NCBI RefSeq assembly: GCF_014698995.1
Contig: NZ_JACWZZ010000002.1
Coordinates: 186,001 to 250,000 of the forward strand
DNA from: Hymenobacter duratus
GTDB taxonomy: Bacteria > Bacteroidota > Bacteroidia > Cytophagales > Hymenobacteraceae
Reading direction: 5' to 3'
Length of the DNA: 64,000 bases
A program made the position numbers and the translations under genes. Under the pieces are notes generated by a model. It saw only the letters and a program-made list of their open reading frames with translations. It was not told where the DNA came from and searched no databases. Shown in pieces: positions 24,083-31,607 of the stretch (the stretch's first letter is position 1; every line of letters begins with the position of its first letter).

Positions 24083-25030
24083 ATGGCTCTTTTCTCCTTT
24101 CGTAAACCGTCATCCCCCAAAGCGGCACCTATGCCAGCTGTGGCTGCTTCCCCTCCGACTACCGCCACAACGCCCTCTTTCGCCGGTTCTATTCGGGTAG
24201 GTATGGGCCAGTTGCTGGTAGAGGGCGGGGAGCCAGAGCGCAACATGGAACGCGCCGCCCAGATGATTGCCGAGGCCGCCCGCCAGACCTGCGACGTGGT
24301 GCTACTGCCCGAAACGCTGGACTTTGCCTGGACCCATCCCAGTGCCCTGACGGAGGCACAGCCCATCCCTGGCCTCTACTCCGACCGGCTCTGCCAGGAA
24401 GCGCTGCGCCACCAGGTGTACGTGTGTGCGGGCCTGACGGAGCGTGGCGCCGACGGCCACAACTATAACGCCGCCATTCTCATTAACCCCCAAGGCGAAA
24501 TCCTCACCAAATACCACAAAATCAACCTGCTGACCGTCGAGCAGCCTTTCTACGCCGTGGGCCAGACCCTGAACGTAGTGGACACGCCACTCGGTAAAAT
24601 CGGGGTGAATATCTGTGCCGACAATTTCCTGGATGGCCTCAGCATCGGGCACACGCTGGCCCGCATGGGGGCCGAGTTTATCCTGTCGCCTTCCTCCTGG
24701 ACCGTAGACTATTCCATTACGGAAGAAGACGACCCGTACCGCGAGAAATGGGTGAAGCCGTATTCCATCCTGGCGCAACTCTACAACGTCGCCATTGTTG
24801 GCACTACGTCTGTGGGTTACATTGTGGGCGGGCCCTACGAGGGCAAAAAAAGCGTGGGCTGCTCGCTGGCGGTTGATGCCTCGGGCATCCGGGCGCAGGG
24901 GACATTCAATGAGTTTGCCGGCGACCTAGTCGTGGCAGAACTACCACGGCCTGTACGGGCAGAAAAAGGGACGCAGATTGGGGAAATGCTGCTGCGCAAA
25001 GGTTTTCGTTTCGACGTATTGCCGGGTTAA
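24083..25030 (+). CDS. Nitrilase-superfamily carbon-nitrogen hydrolase
   Basis: The 315-residue protein has the nitrilase-fold catalytic triad: Glu in LLPETLDF (about 77), Lys in KYHKINLL (about 146) and Cys in GVNICADNF (about 178). An N-terminal Pro/Ala/Thr-rich segment of about 35 residues precedes the fold. Members cleave amides or nitriles, and some act as glutaminase domains that feed ammonia to synthetases, as in glutamine-dependent NAD synthetase. The next gene, 79 bases downstream, is a PP-loop sugar amidotransferase that needs ammonia, so a partnership is plausible. The ATG at 24083 was chosen; a GTG at 24077 is also in frame. Confidence 0.85.
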   Translation: MALFSFRKPSSPKAAPMPAVAASPPTTATTPSFAGSIRVGMGQLLVEGGEPERNMERAAQMIAEAARQTCDVVLLPETLDFAWTHPSALTEAQPIPGLYSDRLCQEALRHQVYVCAGLTERGADGHNYNAAILINPQGEILTKYHKINLLTVEQPFYAVGQTLNVVDTPLGKIGVNICADNFLDGLSIGHTLARMGAEFILSPSSWTVDYSITEEDDPYREKWVKPYSILAQLYNVAIVGTTSVGYIVGGPYEGKKSVGCSLAVDASGIRAQGTFNEFAGDLVVAELPRPVRAEKGTQIGEMLLRKGFRFDVLPG

Positions 25031-25109
25031 TTTCCCGAACATACGCTTTTTTTAATATGAGCTTAATTCGGTTATGCCAACTTGCAGGCATATTCCGTTT
25101 CGTTACTAC

Positions 25110-26273
25110 ATGACTCAACTTTACCAACAGTGCACCCGCTGCATCATGGATACCACTGTTCCTGGTATTCAGTTCGACAAGCGAGGTGAATGCAACTTCT
25201 GCGCCGTACACGACCACATGGACCAGGCTTTCCCGTTAGGCGAAGCCGGCAAACGTAAAGTGCAGGAAATAGCCGCTGACATCAAACAGCTGGGCAAAGG
25301 CAAAAAATACGACTGCGTGCTGGGAGTGAGCGGTGGCCGTGACTCGTCCTTTACGCTCTGGTACTGCGTAGTGAAACTGGGCCTGCGGCCGCTGGCGGTG
25401 CATTTCAACGACGGATTCGGCAACCCGGTAGCCGGCGAAAACATGATTAAGGCCTGCCGCAAGCTGGGGGTGGAAATGCGCACCATCACCTCCGACTGGC
25501 GCGAATCCAAGGACCTGAAAATTGCCTTCCTCAAAGCCTCGACTCCCGATATGGAGGAAGGCACCGATGTGGGAATTGCCACCGCCCTCTATGGCGTAGC
25601 GGCCAAGGAAGGCATTCAGCGCATTATTATCGGGCAGTCGTTCCGGACCGAGGGCATTGCGCCGCTCACCTGGAACTACCTCGATGGCAAGTACCTGAAG
25701 GCCGTGCACAAGCGGTTCGGCACCGTGCCGCTGCGCCCCTGGAAAGCCGATGACCCCGGCTTTCACCTCGATATTCCGCAGATGTTTTACTACGCCTTCA
25801 TCCGCCGCATCAAAACCGTGACCCTGCTCTACCACGTGGACTATGTGCGGGCCGATGTGGATGAACTGCTGGAGCGGGAACTGGACTGGGTGAACCCCGG
25901 CGCACACTACTTCGACGACCTGTATCAGAGCGTCATCTACTACCTCAACCGCACCAAATTCAACATCGACCGGCGGCTGTTCAACTATTCGGCGCTGGTG
26001 CGTTCCGGGCAGATGTCCCGCGAGGTGGCGCTGGAACGCGTCAGCCACGTCAATAAGATTGAGGATGAAAAGGTGATTAACCTGTGCATCAAGCGGCTGG
26101 GCCTGACGCGGGAAGAGTTTGAGCAGATTGTAGCCAGTCCCCCCAAAACCTTCCGGGATTATCCCAACAACTACGCGCTTATCCGGCAGCTGCGCTGGCC
26201 CATCAAGGTGCTCAGCCGCCTGAACCTGATTCCGGAATCAGCCTACGACAAGTATTTCAACTGCGGCACCTAA
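25110..26273 (+). CDS. N-acetyl sugar amidotransferase (WbpG/PseA-like, PP-loop ATPase)
   Basis: The 387-residue protein begins with a zinc-type cysteine set (QCTRCIMDTTVPG, then ECNFC) and continues with the PP-loop LGVSGGRDSSFTLWY that binds ATP. Further family blocks are HFNDGFGNPVAGENM, IIGQSFRTEGIAP and WNYLDGKYL. Such enzymes convert an N-acetyl group on a nucleotide sugar or sialic-acid-like sugar into an acetamidino group during O-antigen or flagellin glycan synthesis. The usual partners are HisH/HisF-like glutaminase subunits, which are absent here; a nitrilase-fold gene sits upstream instead. Start set at MTQLYQQ because upstream residues are not conserved. Confidence 0.88.
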   Translation: MTQLYQQCTRCIMDTTVPGIQFDKRGECNFCAVHDHMDQAFPLGEAGKRKVQEIAADIKQLGKGKKYDCVLGVSGGRDSSFTLWYCVVKLGLRPLAVHFNDGFGNPVAGENMIKACRKLGVEMRTITSDWRESKDLKIAFLKASTPDMEEGTDVGIATALYGVAAKEGIQRIIIGQSFRTEGIAPLTWNYLDGKYLKAVHKRFGTVPLRPWKADDPGFHLDIPQMFYYAFIRRIKTVTLLYHVDYVRADVDELLERELDWVNPGAHYFDDLYQSVIYYLNRTKFNIDRRLFNYSALVRSGQMSREVALERVSHVNKIEDEKVINLCIKRLGLTREEFEQIVASPPKTFRDYPNNYALIRQLRWPIKVLSRLNLIPESAYDKYFNCGT

Positions 26274-26438
26274 AATCACAGATGGTGCAGATATTTTTGA
26301 TTTAGCAGATTTTTTGATGGTTGATTCGCAAAAAGAAGAGGCTTGCCAGTCGGCAAGCCTCTTCTTTTTGGACGATTGAGTCCGGAACAGAACACAAATA
26401 AAATCTGTGATATCCAAGCATCTGTATCATCTGTGATT
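26274..26438. repeat. Nested inverted repeat with bidirectional terminator core
   Basis: Inner arms at 26330-26347 and 26352-26369 form a perfect 18-bp stem with A/T-runs, a textbook bidirectional terminator for the convergent amidotransferase and ferredoxin genes. Outer arms (26274-26292, AATCACAGATGGTGCAGAT, and 26420-26438) match at 17 of 19 positions. The outer right arm overlaps the ferredoxin stop codon. The nested design suggests a small palindromic mobile or repeated element. Confidence 0.75.
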
Positions 26439-26781
26439 AGCTGTGCAGCCACTCTTTCTTGGCCGTCAGCTTCTCCTGTGATTCGCGGTAGTCGGGGTCA
26501 TCCACGCAGCAGTCCACGGGGCATACGGCAGCGCACTGCGGCTCCTCATGGAAGCCAACGCATTCCGTACACTTGTCGGACACGATGTAGTAGTACTCGT
26601 CGGAAACGGGCGTTTGGGGTGCTACCCCGGACACGGTCTGGCCTCCATCGATGGTTACTTCCTTCAGCGTGGTGCCATCAGACCAGCGCCAGGCGGCGCC
26701 GCCTTCGTAGATGGCCGTATTGGGGCATTCCGGTTCGCAGGCACCACAGTTGATGCACTCGTCGGTTATCATGATGGCCAT
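26437..26781 (-). CDS. Dicluster 4Fe-4S ferredoxin
   Basis: The 114-residue protein has two iron-sulfur cluster motifs: CINCGACEPECPN near the start and CTECVGFHEEPQCAAVCP towards the end, the latter with the longer C-x2-C-x8-C-x3-C spacing of Allochromatium-type ferredoxins. It transfers single electrons in the cytosol. The start was set at MAIMITDEC; the open frame extends 73 residues upstream without similarity. It is divergent from the acyl-CoA reductase gene with 249 bases between starts, an arrangement I have met in other Bacteroidota, though no functional link is shown. TACTTTTG at 26865-26858 is a possible -7 element. Confidence 0.92.
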   Translation of the reverse strand: MAIMITDECINCGACEPECPNTAIYEGGAAWRWSDGTTLKEVTIDGGQTVSGVAPQTPVSDEYYYIVSDKCTECVGFHEEPQCAAVCPVDCCVDDPDYRESQEKLTAKKEWLHS

Positions 26782-27030
26782 AGCCTTCGAATCAGTTAAG
26801 TGAGTAGTCGGAACGTTATAACGCAGAAAAAGGCTACATGGCAGCCTAACCGGTAGGCAAAAGTAGAAACTAACTCGTACCCTTGCGAGTTTTTTGCTGA
26901 TGCCGGCCCCAGATAATGCGACGCCCGACGCCCGAAACGCCTCGTTTGCCGTTCTTGCGTCTGTTTGCCGGCAACTGTTCCGGCGTTTCGGCTTCGCCAC
27001 CGCCCTTTTTTCGCTACTCTACTCCCGCTC

Positions 27031-28044
27031 ATGACCCATTCCGAACGACTTACGGCCTTTGTTGCCTTGGGCCAGCTGCTGAGCCGCCTCCCCGAGGAGG
27101 AGCTGGCTTCGCTCACGTCGCGCGCCCGCAACCAGAATGCCTGGTTTGATACGCCCAACGTTGAATCAGCAATCCGGGGAGTGGCCGGGCTTCTGTCGGA
27201 AGACAGCCTGCGCCACTGGGCCGCCCGCTACCCCGCCGAACCTGCTACGCCCCGGCAGATAGGTGTGGTGATGGCCGGCAATATTCCGCTGGTAGGCTTC
27301 CATGATGCGCTGTGCGTACTGCTGAGCGGCCACACGCTGCTGGCCAAGCTCAGCAAAGACGACACCGTGCTGATGCAGTGGATTCTGGAGCAACTCAAGC
27401 GCCTGGAGCCGCGCTTCGCCGACCAGATTCAGATAGCCGACCGCCTCAACGCGGCCGATGCCTTCATTGCCACCGGCTCAGACAACACGGCCCGCTACTT
27501 CGAGTATTATTTCGGCAAGAAACCCAACATCATCCGGCGCAACCGCACCAGCGTAGCCGTGCTGACCGGCCGCGAAGAGGCCCACGACCTGGGCCTGCTG
27601 GGAGAGGACATTTTCCGCTACTACGGCCTGGGCTGCCGCAACGTAAGCAAGCTGTATGTGCCTCATACCTACGATTTCACGCCGCTGCTCGACTCATTGC
27701 AGCCCTGGCACCATATCCCCGACCACCACAAATACCAGAACAACTACGACTACAACAAGAGCATTCTGCTCGTGAACCGCGTGCCGCACCTCGACACCGG
27801 ATTTCTGCTGCTCACGGAAAGCGCCCAGCTGGTTTCCCCGATTTCGGTGCTGCACTACAGCACGTATTCCAACGAAGTGGACCTGGTGGATCAGCTGACT
27901 GATGTAGCCGCTCAGACGCAGTGCATTGTGTCGGGGGGCGGACAGTGGGCCGGCAGCTTTCCGTTTGGGCGGGCGCAGCGCCCTGCCGTGTCCGATTATG
28001 CTGATGGCGTAGATACGATGGCCTTTTTGGCGGAGCTAGCGTAA
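27031..28044 (+). CDS. LuxC-like acyl-CoA reductase
   Basis: The 337-residue protein belongs to the LuxC acyl-CoA reductase family: GVVMAGNIPLVGFHDALC and the nucleotide-binding and active-site region RYYGLGCRNVSKLYVP, whose Cys should form the acyl-thioester. It would reduce a fatty acyl-CoA or acyl-ACP to an aldehyde with NADPH. It is shorter than luciferase-linked LuxC (about 480 residues), as usual in Bacteroidota. A LuxE-like acyl-protein synthetase is encoded at 51873-52877. The start was set at MTHSERL, 22 residues inside the open frame. Confidence 0.85.
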   Translation: MTHSERLTAFVALGQLLSRLPEEELASLTSRARNQNAWFDTPNVESAIRGVAGLLSEDSLRHWAARYPAEPATPRQIGVVMAGNIPLVGFHDALCVLLSGHTLLAKLSKDDTVLMQWILEQLKRLEPRFADQIQIADRLNAADAFIATGSDNTARYFEYYFGKKPNIIRRNRTSVAVLTGREEAHDLGLLGEDIFRYYGLGCRNVSKLYVPHTYDFTPLLDSLQPWHHIPDHHKYQNNYDYNKSILLVNRVPHLDTGFLLLTESAQLVSPISVLHYSTYSNEVDLVDQLTDVAAQTQCIVSGGGQWAGSFPFGRAQRPAVSDYADGVDTMAFLAELA

Positions 28045-28180
28045 AACACAGCAGAACGGTAAGGCACGGTTTTCGCCTCGCACCACCTCGGGTTCTGTGG
28101 TATCTGCCTCATGAATTCCTCATTGGCTTGCGGCCATATTCCGGCCTTCTGCTGTTCTCTGACCTTTAGCCTCCCCTTTT

Positions 28181-28486
28181 ATGTCTCTGCCACTCCAGAC
28201 TCTCGCTGCCGAGGTAATCGATAAAGACCTCATCCCGACCCTGAGCTTCCCCCACGACGACGTGCTGACCGATCCGGCCGACGTAAAACAGCGCCGCCAT
28301 GATGCGGAACGGGCCACCAGCCTCGGCAATAACTACCACGGCAAGCTGGATATTTACTTCCAGACGGCCGATGGCGCCGTGAAGCGCGTGTATACCACCA
28401 TCTGGGCCACGCACCAGGACTACCTCACGCTCAAGTCCGGCATCACCCTGCCCCTGCACGCCGTCCTGGCCTTCGACTTCTATTAA
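28181..28486 (+). CDS. Conserved-looking hypothetical protein
   Basis: This 101-residue soluble protein has no signal peptide, membrane segment or known motif. It has the look of a compact beta-rich fold: NNYHGKLDIYFQTADGAVKRVYTTIWA is a clear two- or three-strand pattern with a conserved-type Trp. A strong terminator follows 60 bases later and the coding statistics agree with the neighbours, so I consider it a real gene of unknown function. Confidence 0.65.
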   Translation: MSLPLQTLAAEVIDKDLIPTLSFPHDDVLTDPADVKQRRHDAERATSLGNNYHGKLDIYFQTADGAVKRVYTTIWATHQDYLTLKSGITLPLHAVLAFDFY

Positions 28487-28545
28487 CCCCCGGCTTTTCA
28501 CGGTGACGGCGCCGGTTTCCCGGCGTCCGCACTCAACGCAGCCAC

Positions 28546-28577
28546 AAAAAAGGCGCTTCAGATGAAGCGCCTTTTTT
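28546..28577. terminator. Bidirectional terminator
   Basis: AAAAAAGGCGCTTCA (28546-28560) and its exact complement (28563-28577) form a 15-bp stem with A- and T-runs, between the hypothetical gene and the convergent phosphorylase. Confidence 0.9.
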
Positions 28578-28609
28578 GTTGAACCTCTTTCAAACCAGCT
28601 CAGCGAATC

Positions 28610-28702
28610 CCGGAGGCTTTCGACACGACTTCCGGGGCTTTCGACACGACCTCCGGGCCTTTCGACACGGTTTCCAGAGGCTTCGACACGACTTCCGGGC
28701 CG
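28610..28702. repeat. 21-bp tandem repeat, four copies
   Basis: The core TTCGACACG begins at 28619, 28640, 28661 and 28682, exactly 21 bases apart, inside a degenerate unit of the type GGCTTTCGACACGACTTCCGG. The array lies between a terminator and the nucleoside phosphorylase stop codon. On the minus strand it could encode a seven-residue repeat PEVVSKA, but no gene of useful length contains it. Confidence 0.85.
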
Positions 28703-28771
28703 TACGAGGGCCTATCCTACGCCGCTCATGCACTCTGGGGAAGCCACACAGTGACTGCCGGAACTGCGCTA

Positions 28772-29644
28772 CTAGATACGGTCCAGCGTTTTCTGAATCA
28801 GGTCGTTGACAACGTCTTCTGAGTTGGTGGCAAATTCGCCGGTGGCGCGGTTGGCCACAATAGCGTTCAGCGACACTACCTCATGGCCCAGCATGCGGCC
28901 CAGCGCGTAGTAGCCGGCCGTTTCCATCTCGAAATTGGTGAGGCGGAACTCGCCCTCGGCGCTCTGGTAGCGGAAATTCTGGAACTGTTGAATCAGGTCG
29001 GGGATGCGCAGGTCGAGGCGCAGTACGCGGCCCTGCGGCCCGTAGAAGCCGGGGCAGGTGAGCGTATTGCCGACTACCATGCCCGCGCCCAGCTGCTCGC
29101 GCAGCAAATCGGTGCCCCGCACACAGTACGGGCGGTAGCTCAGGCCCAGCGCCTGCTGCACGCCGCTGGCTACTTCCACTTCCAGGCCGGTTTCCACCAG
29201 CGGATAAAACTGCATCAGCGAGTCGAGGCCCACGGCGTGCTCCGTCACCAGGTGCGAGCCCACCGGAATGTCGGCCTGCAGCGCGCCACTGGTGCCCACA
29301 CGCACGATGCGCAGCGCAATCCGCTCTTCCAGCGGCCGCGGCTCCCGCGTCACGAAGTCGATGTTGACCAGCGCATCCAGCTCATTGAGCAGAATATCAA
29401 TATTGTCGGTGCCCATACCGGTGCTGATGACCGTGAGGCGCTTGCCTTTGTAGTAGCCCACATGGGTCACAAACTCGCGCTTCTGCATCACCGTCTCAAT
29501 GGAGTCGAAGTGCTGGCTGACGAGCGGCACCCGTTCCGGGTCGCCGACGGTGATGATGGTATCGGAAATATGGTCGGGCTGCAGATTCAGGTGGTAGATG
29601 CTGCCATCCTTGTTGAGGATAAATTCGGAGTCGGCGATGGGCAT
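28772..29644 (-). CDS. Nucleoside phosphorylase (uridine phosphorylase-like)
   Basis: The 290-residue protein has the PNP/UDP phosphorylase fold: ITVGDPERVPLVSQHF with the phosphate-binding Gly-Asp-Pro, VISTGMGTDNIDILLNEL, IVRVGTSGALQ and NFEMETAGYYALGRMLGH near the end, where Glu and Met contact the nucleoside ribose. It cleaves a nucleoside with phosphate to give base and ribose-1-phosphate. The size is close to eukaryotic-type uridine phosphorylases. The exact base specificity cannot be read. It is downstream of trhO on the same strand, separated by a 171-base structured gap. Confidence 0.85.
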   Translation of the reverse strand: MPIADSEFILNKDGSIYHLNLQPDHISDTIITVGDPERVPLVSQHFDSIETVMQKREFVTHVGYYKGKRLTVISTGMGTDNIDILLNELDALVNIDFVTREPRPLEERIALRIVRVGTSGALQADIPVGSHLVTEHAVGLDSLMQFYPLVETGLEVEVASGVQQALGLSYRPYCVRGTDLLREQLGAGMVVGNTLTCPGFYGPQGRVLRLDLRIPDLIQQFQNFRYQSAEGEFRLTNFEMETAGYYALGRMLGHEVVSLNAIVANRATGEFATNSEDVVNDLIQKTLDRI

Positions 29645-29733
29645 AGCGGGAGGGATTTAGGAGAGAAAGGTGCAATGGTACTGAAAAACGAAACATCGGG
29701 CAGCTGCCAAACCAAGGCTACTGCAGAACGAAA

Positions 29734-29795
29734 AGGACCTTGTCGCGCCGGAACGAGTCGTGCAGACGACAGCCATTCCAGCAGGACAAGGTCCT
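29734..29795 (-). terminator. Long-arm hairpin between trhO and the phosphorylase
   Basis: The arms AGGACCTTGTC (29734-29744) and its complement (29785-29795) form an 11-bp stem enclosing 40 bases that contain a second small hairpin GTCGT/ACGAC (29757-29770). It lies 21 bases after the trhO stop. On the minus strand the distal arm is followed by only a short T-run (TTTTCG), so it may be a terminator or a structured leader of the phosphorylase mRNA. Confidence 0.5.
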
Positions 29796-29815
29796 GACCG
29801 GGTAGTGCGGAGAGC

Positions 29816-30769
29816 TTACCGGGCCGGGGCGCGGTAAGAAATCAGGCCCTGCTCGGGGCTGTAGTGGTTGCTGATTTTGGGGTAGGTGCCGGTGCCATCA
29901 TAAGGGCGCTTGTCGGGGTGCTCTAGGCAGGTAGCAGAGCAGGCTCCTTCCAATTGCTGACCGCAGGTTTCGCAGAGCGGCACGTGGGCGTTGCAGTGCG
30001 GATTGGCGCAGTTCACCATTCGGTCGGAGAGCGTGCCGCAGTGGTGGCAGTGGCTGATGATGGTGGGATTTACGCTGTTGACGTCCACGGCCACGCGGCC
30101 GTCAAACACGTAGCACTTGCCGTCGAAATCCTCACCCCCAGCCTCCAGGCCGTATTTGATAATGCCGCCATGCAGCTGGTACACGTCTTCGAAGCCCTGC
30201 TCCAGCAGGAAGGCGCTGGCCTTCTCGCACTTGATACCGCCGGTGCAGTACGTCAGGATTTTCTTGCCCTTGTATTGCTCCAGCTCGGCCACCTTGTCCG
30301 GAAACTCGCGGAAGTTTTCGATGTCGAGAGTCACGGCATTTTTAAAGCGGCCCAGCTCATGCTCGTAGTCGGAGCGCACGTCCAGCACCACCACGTCGTC
30401 CTGATCCTTCAGGGCACGGAACTCCTGCGGCGAGAGGTGCACGCCGGTCCGCTCGTAGGGCTTGATGTGCGGCAGGCCCACGTGCACGATTTCTGGCTTC
30501 ACGCGCACGTGCAGCTTCTGGAAGGTGTGCGCGGCTGCGGGCTCCACTTTAAATTCCAGCGCCGCAAAGCGCGGATCGGCCTTCACCAGGCGCATATACT
30601 CCGCACAGTCGGCCACCATGCCCGACACGGTGCCGTTCAGGCCCTCGGGGGCCACGATGATGCGGCCCCGCAGGTTCAGGCGCAGGCACAGCCGATGATG
30701 CTCGTCGCGGAACTGCTCCGGGTCTTCAATCTGGGTGTAGCAGTAGTACAGTAGAACGTGGTAGTCCAT
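29816..30769 (-). CDS. trhO: tRNA uridine(34) hydroxylase, rhodanese-related
   Basis: The 317-residue protein matches YceA/TrhO. An N-terminal ferredoxin-like domain (YHVLLYYCYTQIEDPEQF) is followed by the rhodanese domain with DVVVLDVRSDYEHELGRF and the active loop TYCTGGIKCEKASAFL containing the catalytic Cys. A C-terminal Cys-rich, zinc-like part (HCHHCG, CANPHC, CETCG) completes the length typical of the family. TrhO introduces the hydroxyl group of 5-hydroxyuridine at the tRNA wobble position, using molecular oxygen. It stands alone between repeats on the minus strand. Confidence 0.93.
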   Translation of the reverse strand: MDYHVLLYYCYTQIEDPEQFRDEHHRLCLRLNLRGRIIVAPEGLNGTVSGMVADCAEYMRLVKADPRFAALEFKVEPAAAHTFQKLHVRVKPEIVHVGLPHIKPYERTGVHLSPQEFRALKDQDDVVVLDVRSDYEHELGRFKNAVTLDIENFREFPDKVAELEQYKGKKILTYCTGGIKCEKASAFLLEQGFEDVYQLHGGIIKYGLEAGGEDFDGKCYVFDGRVAVDVNSVNPTIISHCHHCGTLSDRMVNCANPHCNAHVPLCETCGQQLEGACSATCLEHPDKRPYDGTGTYPKISNHYSPEQGLISYRAPAR

Positions 30770-30789
30770 CTTTTGAATTAATAATTAAG

Positions 30790-30882
30790 AATTAGTAATT
30801 AAGAATTGATGCCTGAGTTTCAAAGCCGCTGGCAGCCAGTGTAACAACTCAATCATTCATTCTTAATTATCAATTACTAATT
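30790..30882. repeat. AT-rich double inverted repeat between acetyltransferase and trhO
   Basis: Outer arms AATTAGTAATT (30790-30800) and its complement (30872-30882), and inner arms AATTAAGAAT (30797-30806) and its complement (30859-30868), are perfect. The composition differs strongly from the GC-rich genes, and the right arm runs into the stop codon of the acetyltransferase. It may be a terminator or a small palindromic element. Confidence 0.7.
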
Positions 30883-31513
30883 AAACCTTGGCAGCAGGGT
30901 TGCCGAACACCGTTTGATTGGCAGGTACATCGGACACCACCACCGAGCCAGCGCCGATACGGGCTTTGTTGCCGATTTTGACGCCGGCCACCACTATAGC
31001 TCCCGCCCCAATAAAGGCCTGCTCCCCTACCGATACGTCGGCGTTGAGGATGGCACCGGCCCCAAGCTGCGCGTAGTCGCCCAGCTCGGCGCGGGCATCC
31101 ACCACGGCATTGGGTCCGATCAGGCAGCCATTACCGATTTTGGCCGTGCCCACTACCACGGCGTTGGCGCTTATCAGGTTGCCATGGCCCAGCCATGCGT
31201 GCACCGACACGCTGGCGCGCTGGTGAATGGCATTGACGGGCACTGCCTGATACTCTTCGTGCAGCATGTTGGTGAGGCTGCGGCGGCTGGCCGTGTCTTC
31301 GGTAGCCACGAACACCTCACACTTTTTGCCCAGCAGCTTGAGCAGCTCTTTGTCGTCGGTGCTGCCCATCACGGGCACATCAAACAGCTCGGTGTTTTGC
31401 AGTTTGGTATCGTCGTCGAGGAGGCAATAGACCACCAAGTCGTTAGAAAGGAAGGCATCGAGGGCAGAGGTACCCACCGTTTGGGCACCGAGTATGATGA
31501 TAGGATTTTCCAT
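30881..31513 (-). CDS. NeuD-family sugar O-acyltransferase
   Basis: The 210-residue protein has an N-terminal Rossmann-like part (PIIILGAQTVG) and a C-terminal left-handed beta-helix built from hexapeptide repeats (for example VVVGTAKIGNGCLIG and ADVSVGEQAFIGAGAIV), ending in VFGNPAAKV. This is the architecture of NeuD/PglD-type enzymes that acetylate sialic acids or bacillosamine-type sugars, using acetyl-CoA with a His (probably in SVHAWLGHG) as base. The start was chosen at MENPIIILG. No partner glycan genes are adjacent, though a sugar amidotransferase lies 5 kb away. Confidence 0.85.
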   Translation of the reverse strand: MENPIIILGAQTVGTSALDAFLSNDLVVYCLLDDDTKLQNTELFDVPVMGSTDDKELLKLLGKKCEVFVATEDTASRRSLTNMLHEEYQAVPVNAIHQRASVSVHAWLGHGNLISANAVVVGTAKIGNGCLIGPNAVVDARAELGDYAQLGAGAILNADVSVGEQAFIGAGAIVVAGVKIGNKARIGAGSVVVSDVPANQTVFGNPAAKV

Positions 31514-31607
31514 GCGAAGCGAAAAGCGGCCAGCGGCCGGCAGAGTTCCAAAACGCAAATTTAAGGATTCGTTTGCTCGTATGCCTCACCAGCAGCCGGC
31601 ACCGGCC

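Noticed and set aside
27031..28044. Bioluminescence operon
   Set aside because: LuxC- and LuxE-like genes are present but distant and no luciferase genes are seen.
28610..28702. CRISPR array
   Set aside because: The 21-base units are direct tandem repeats without unique spacers and no cas genes are near.
28576..28809. 77-residue + strand gene with repeating GFRHDFR units
   Set aside because: The repeat peptide is a translation of the tandem repeat; the frame starts in the terminator T-run and overlaps the end of the phosphorylase gene.
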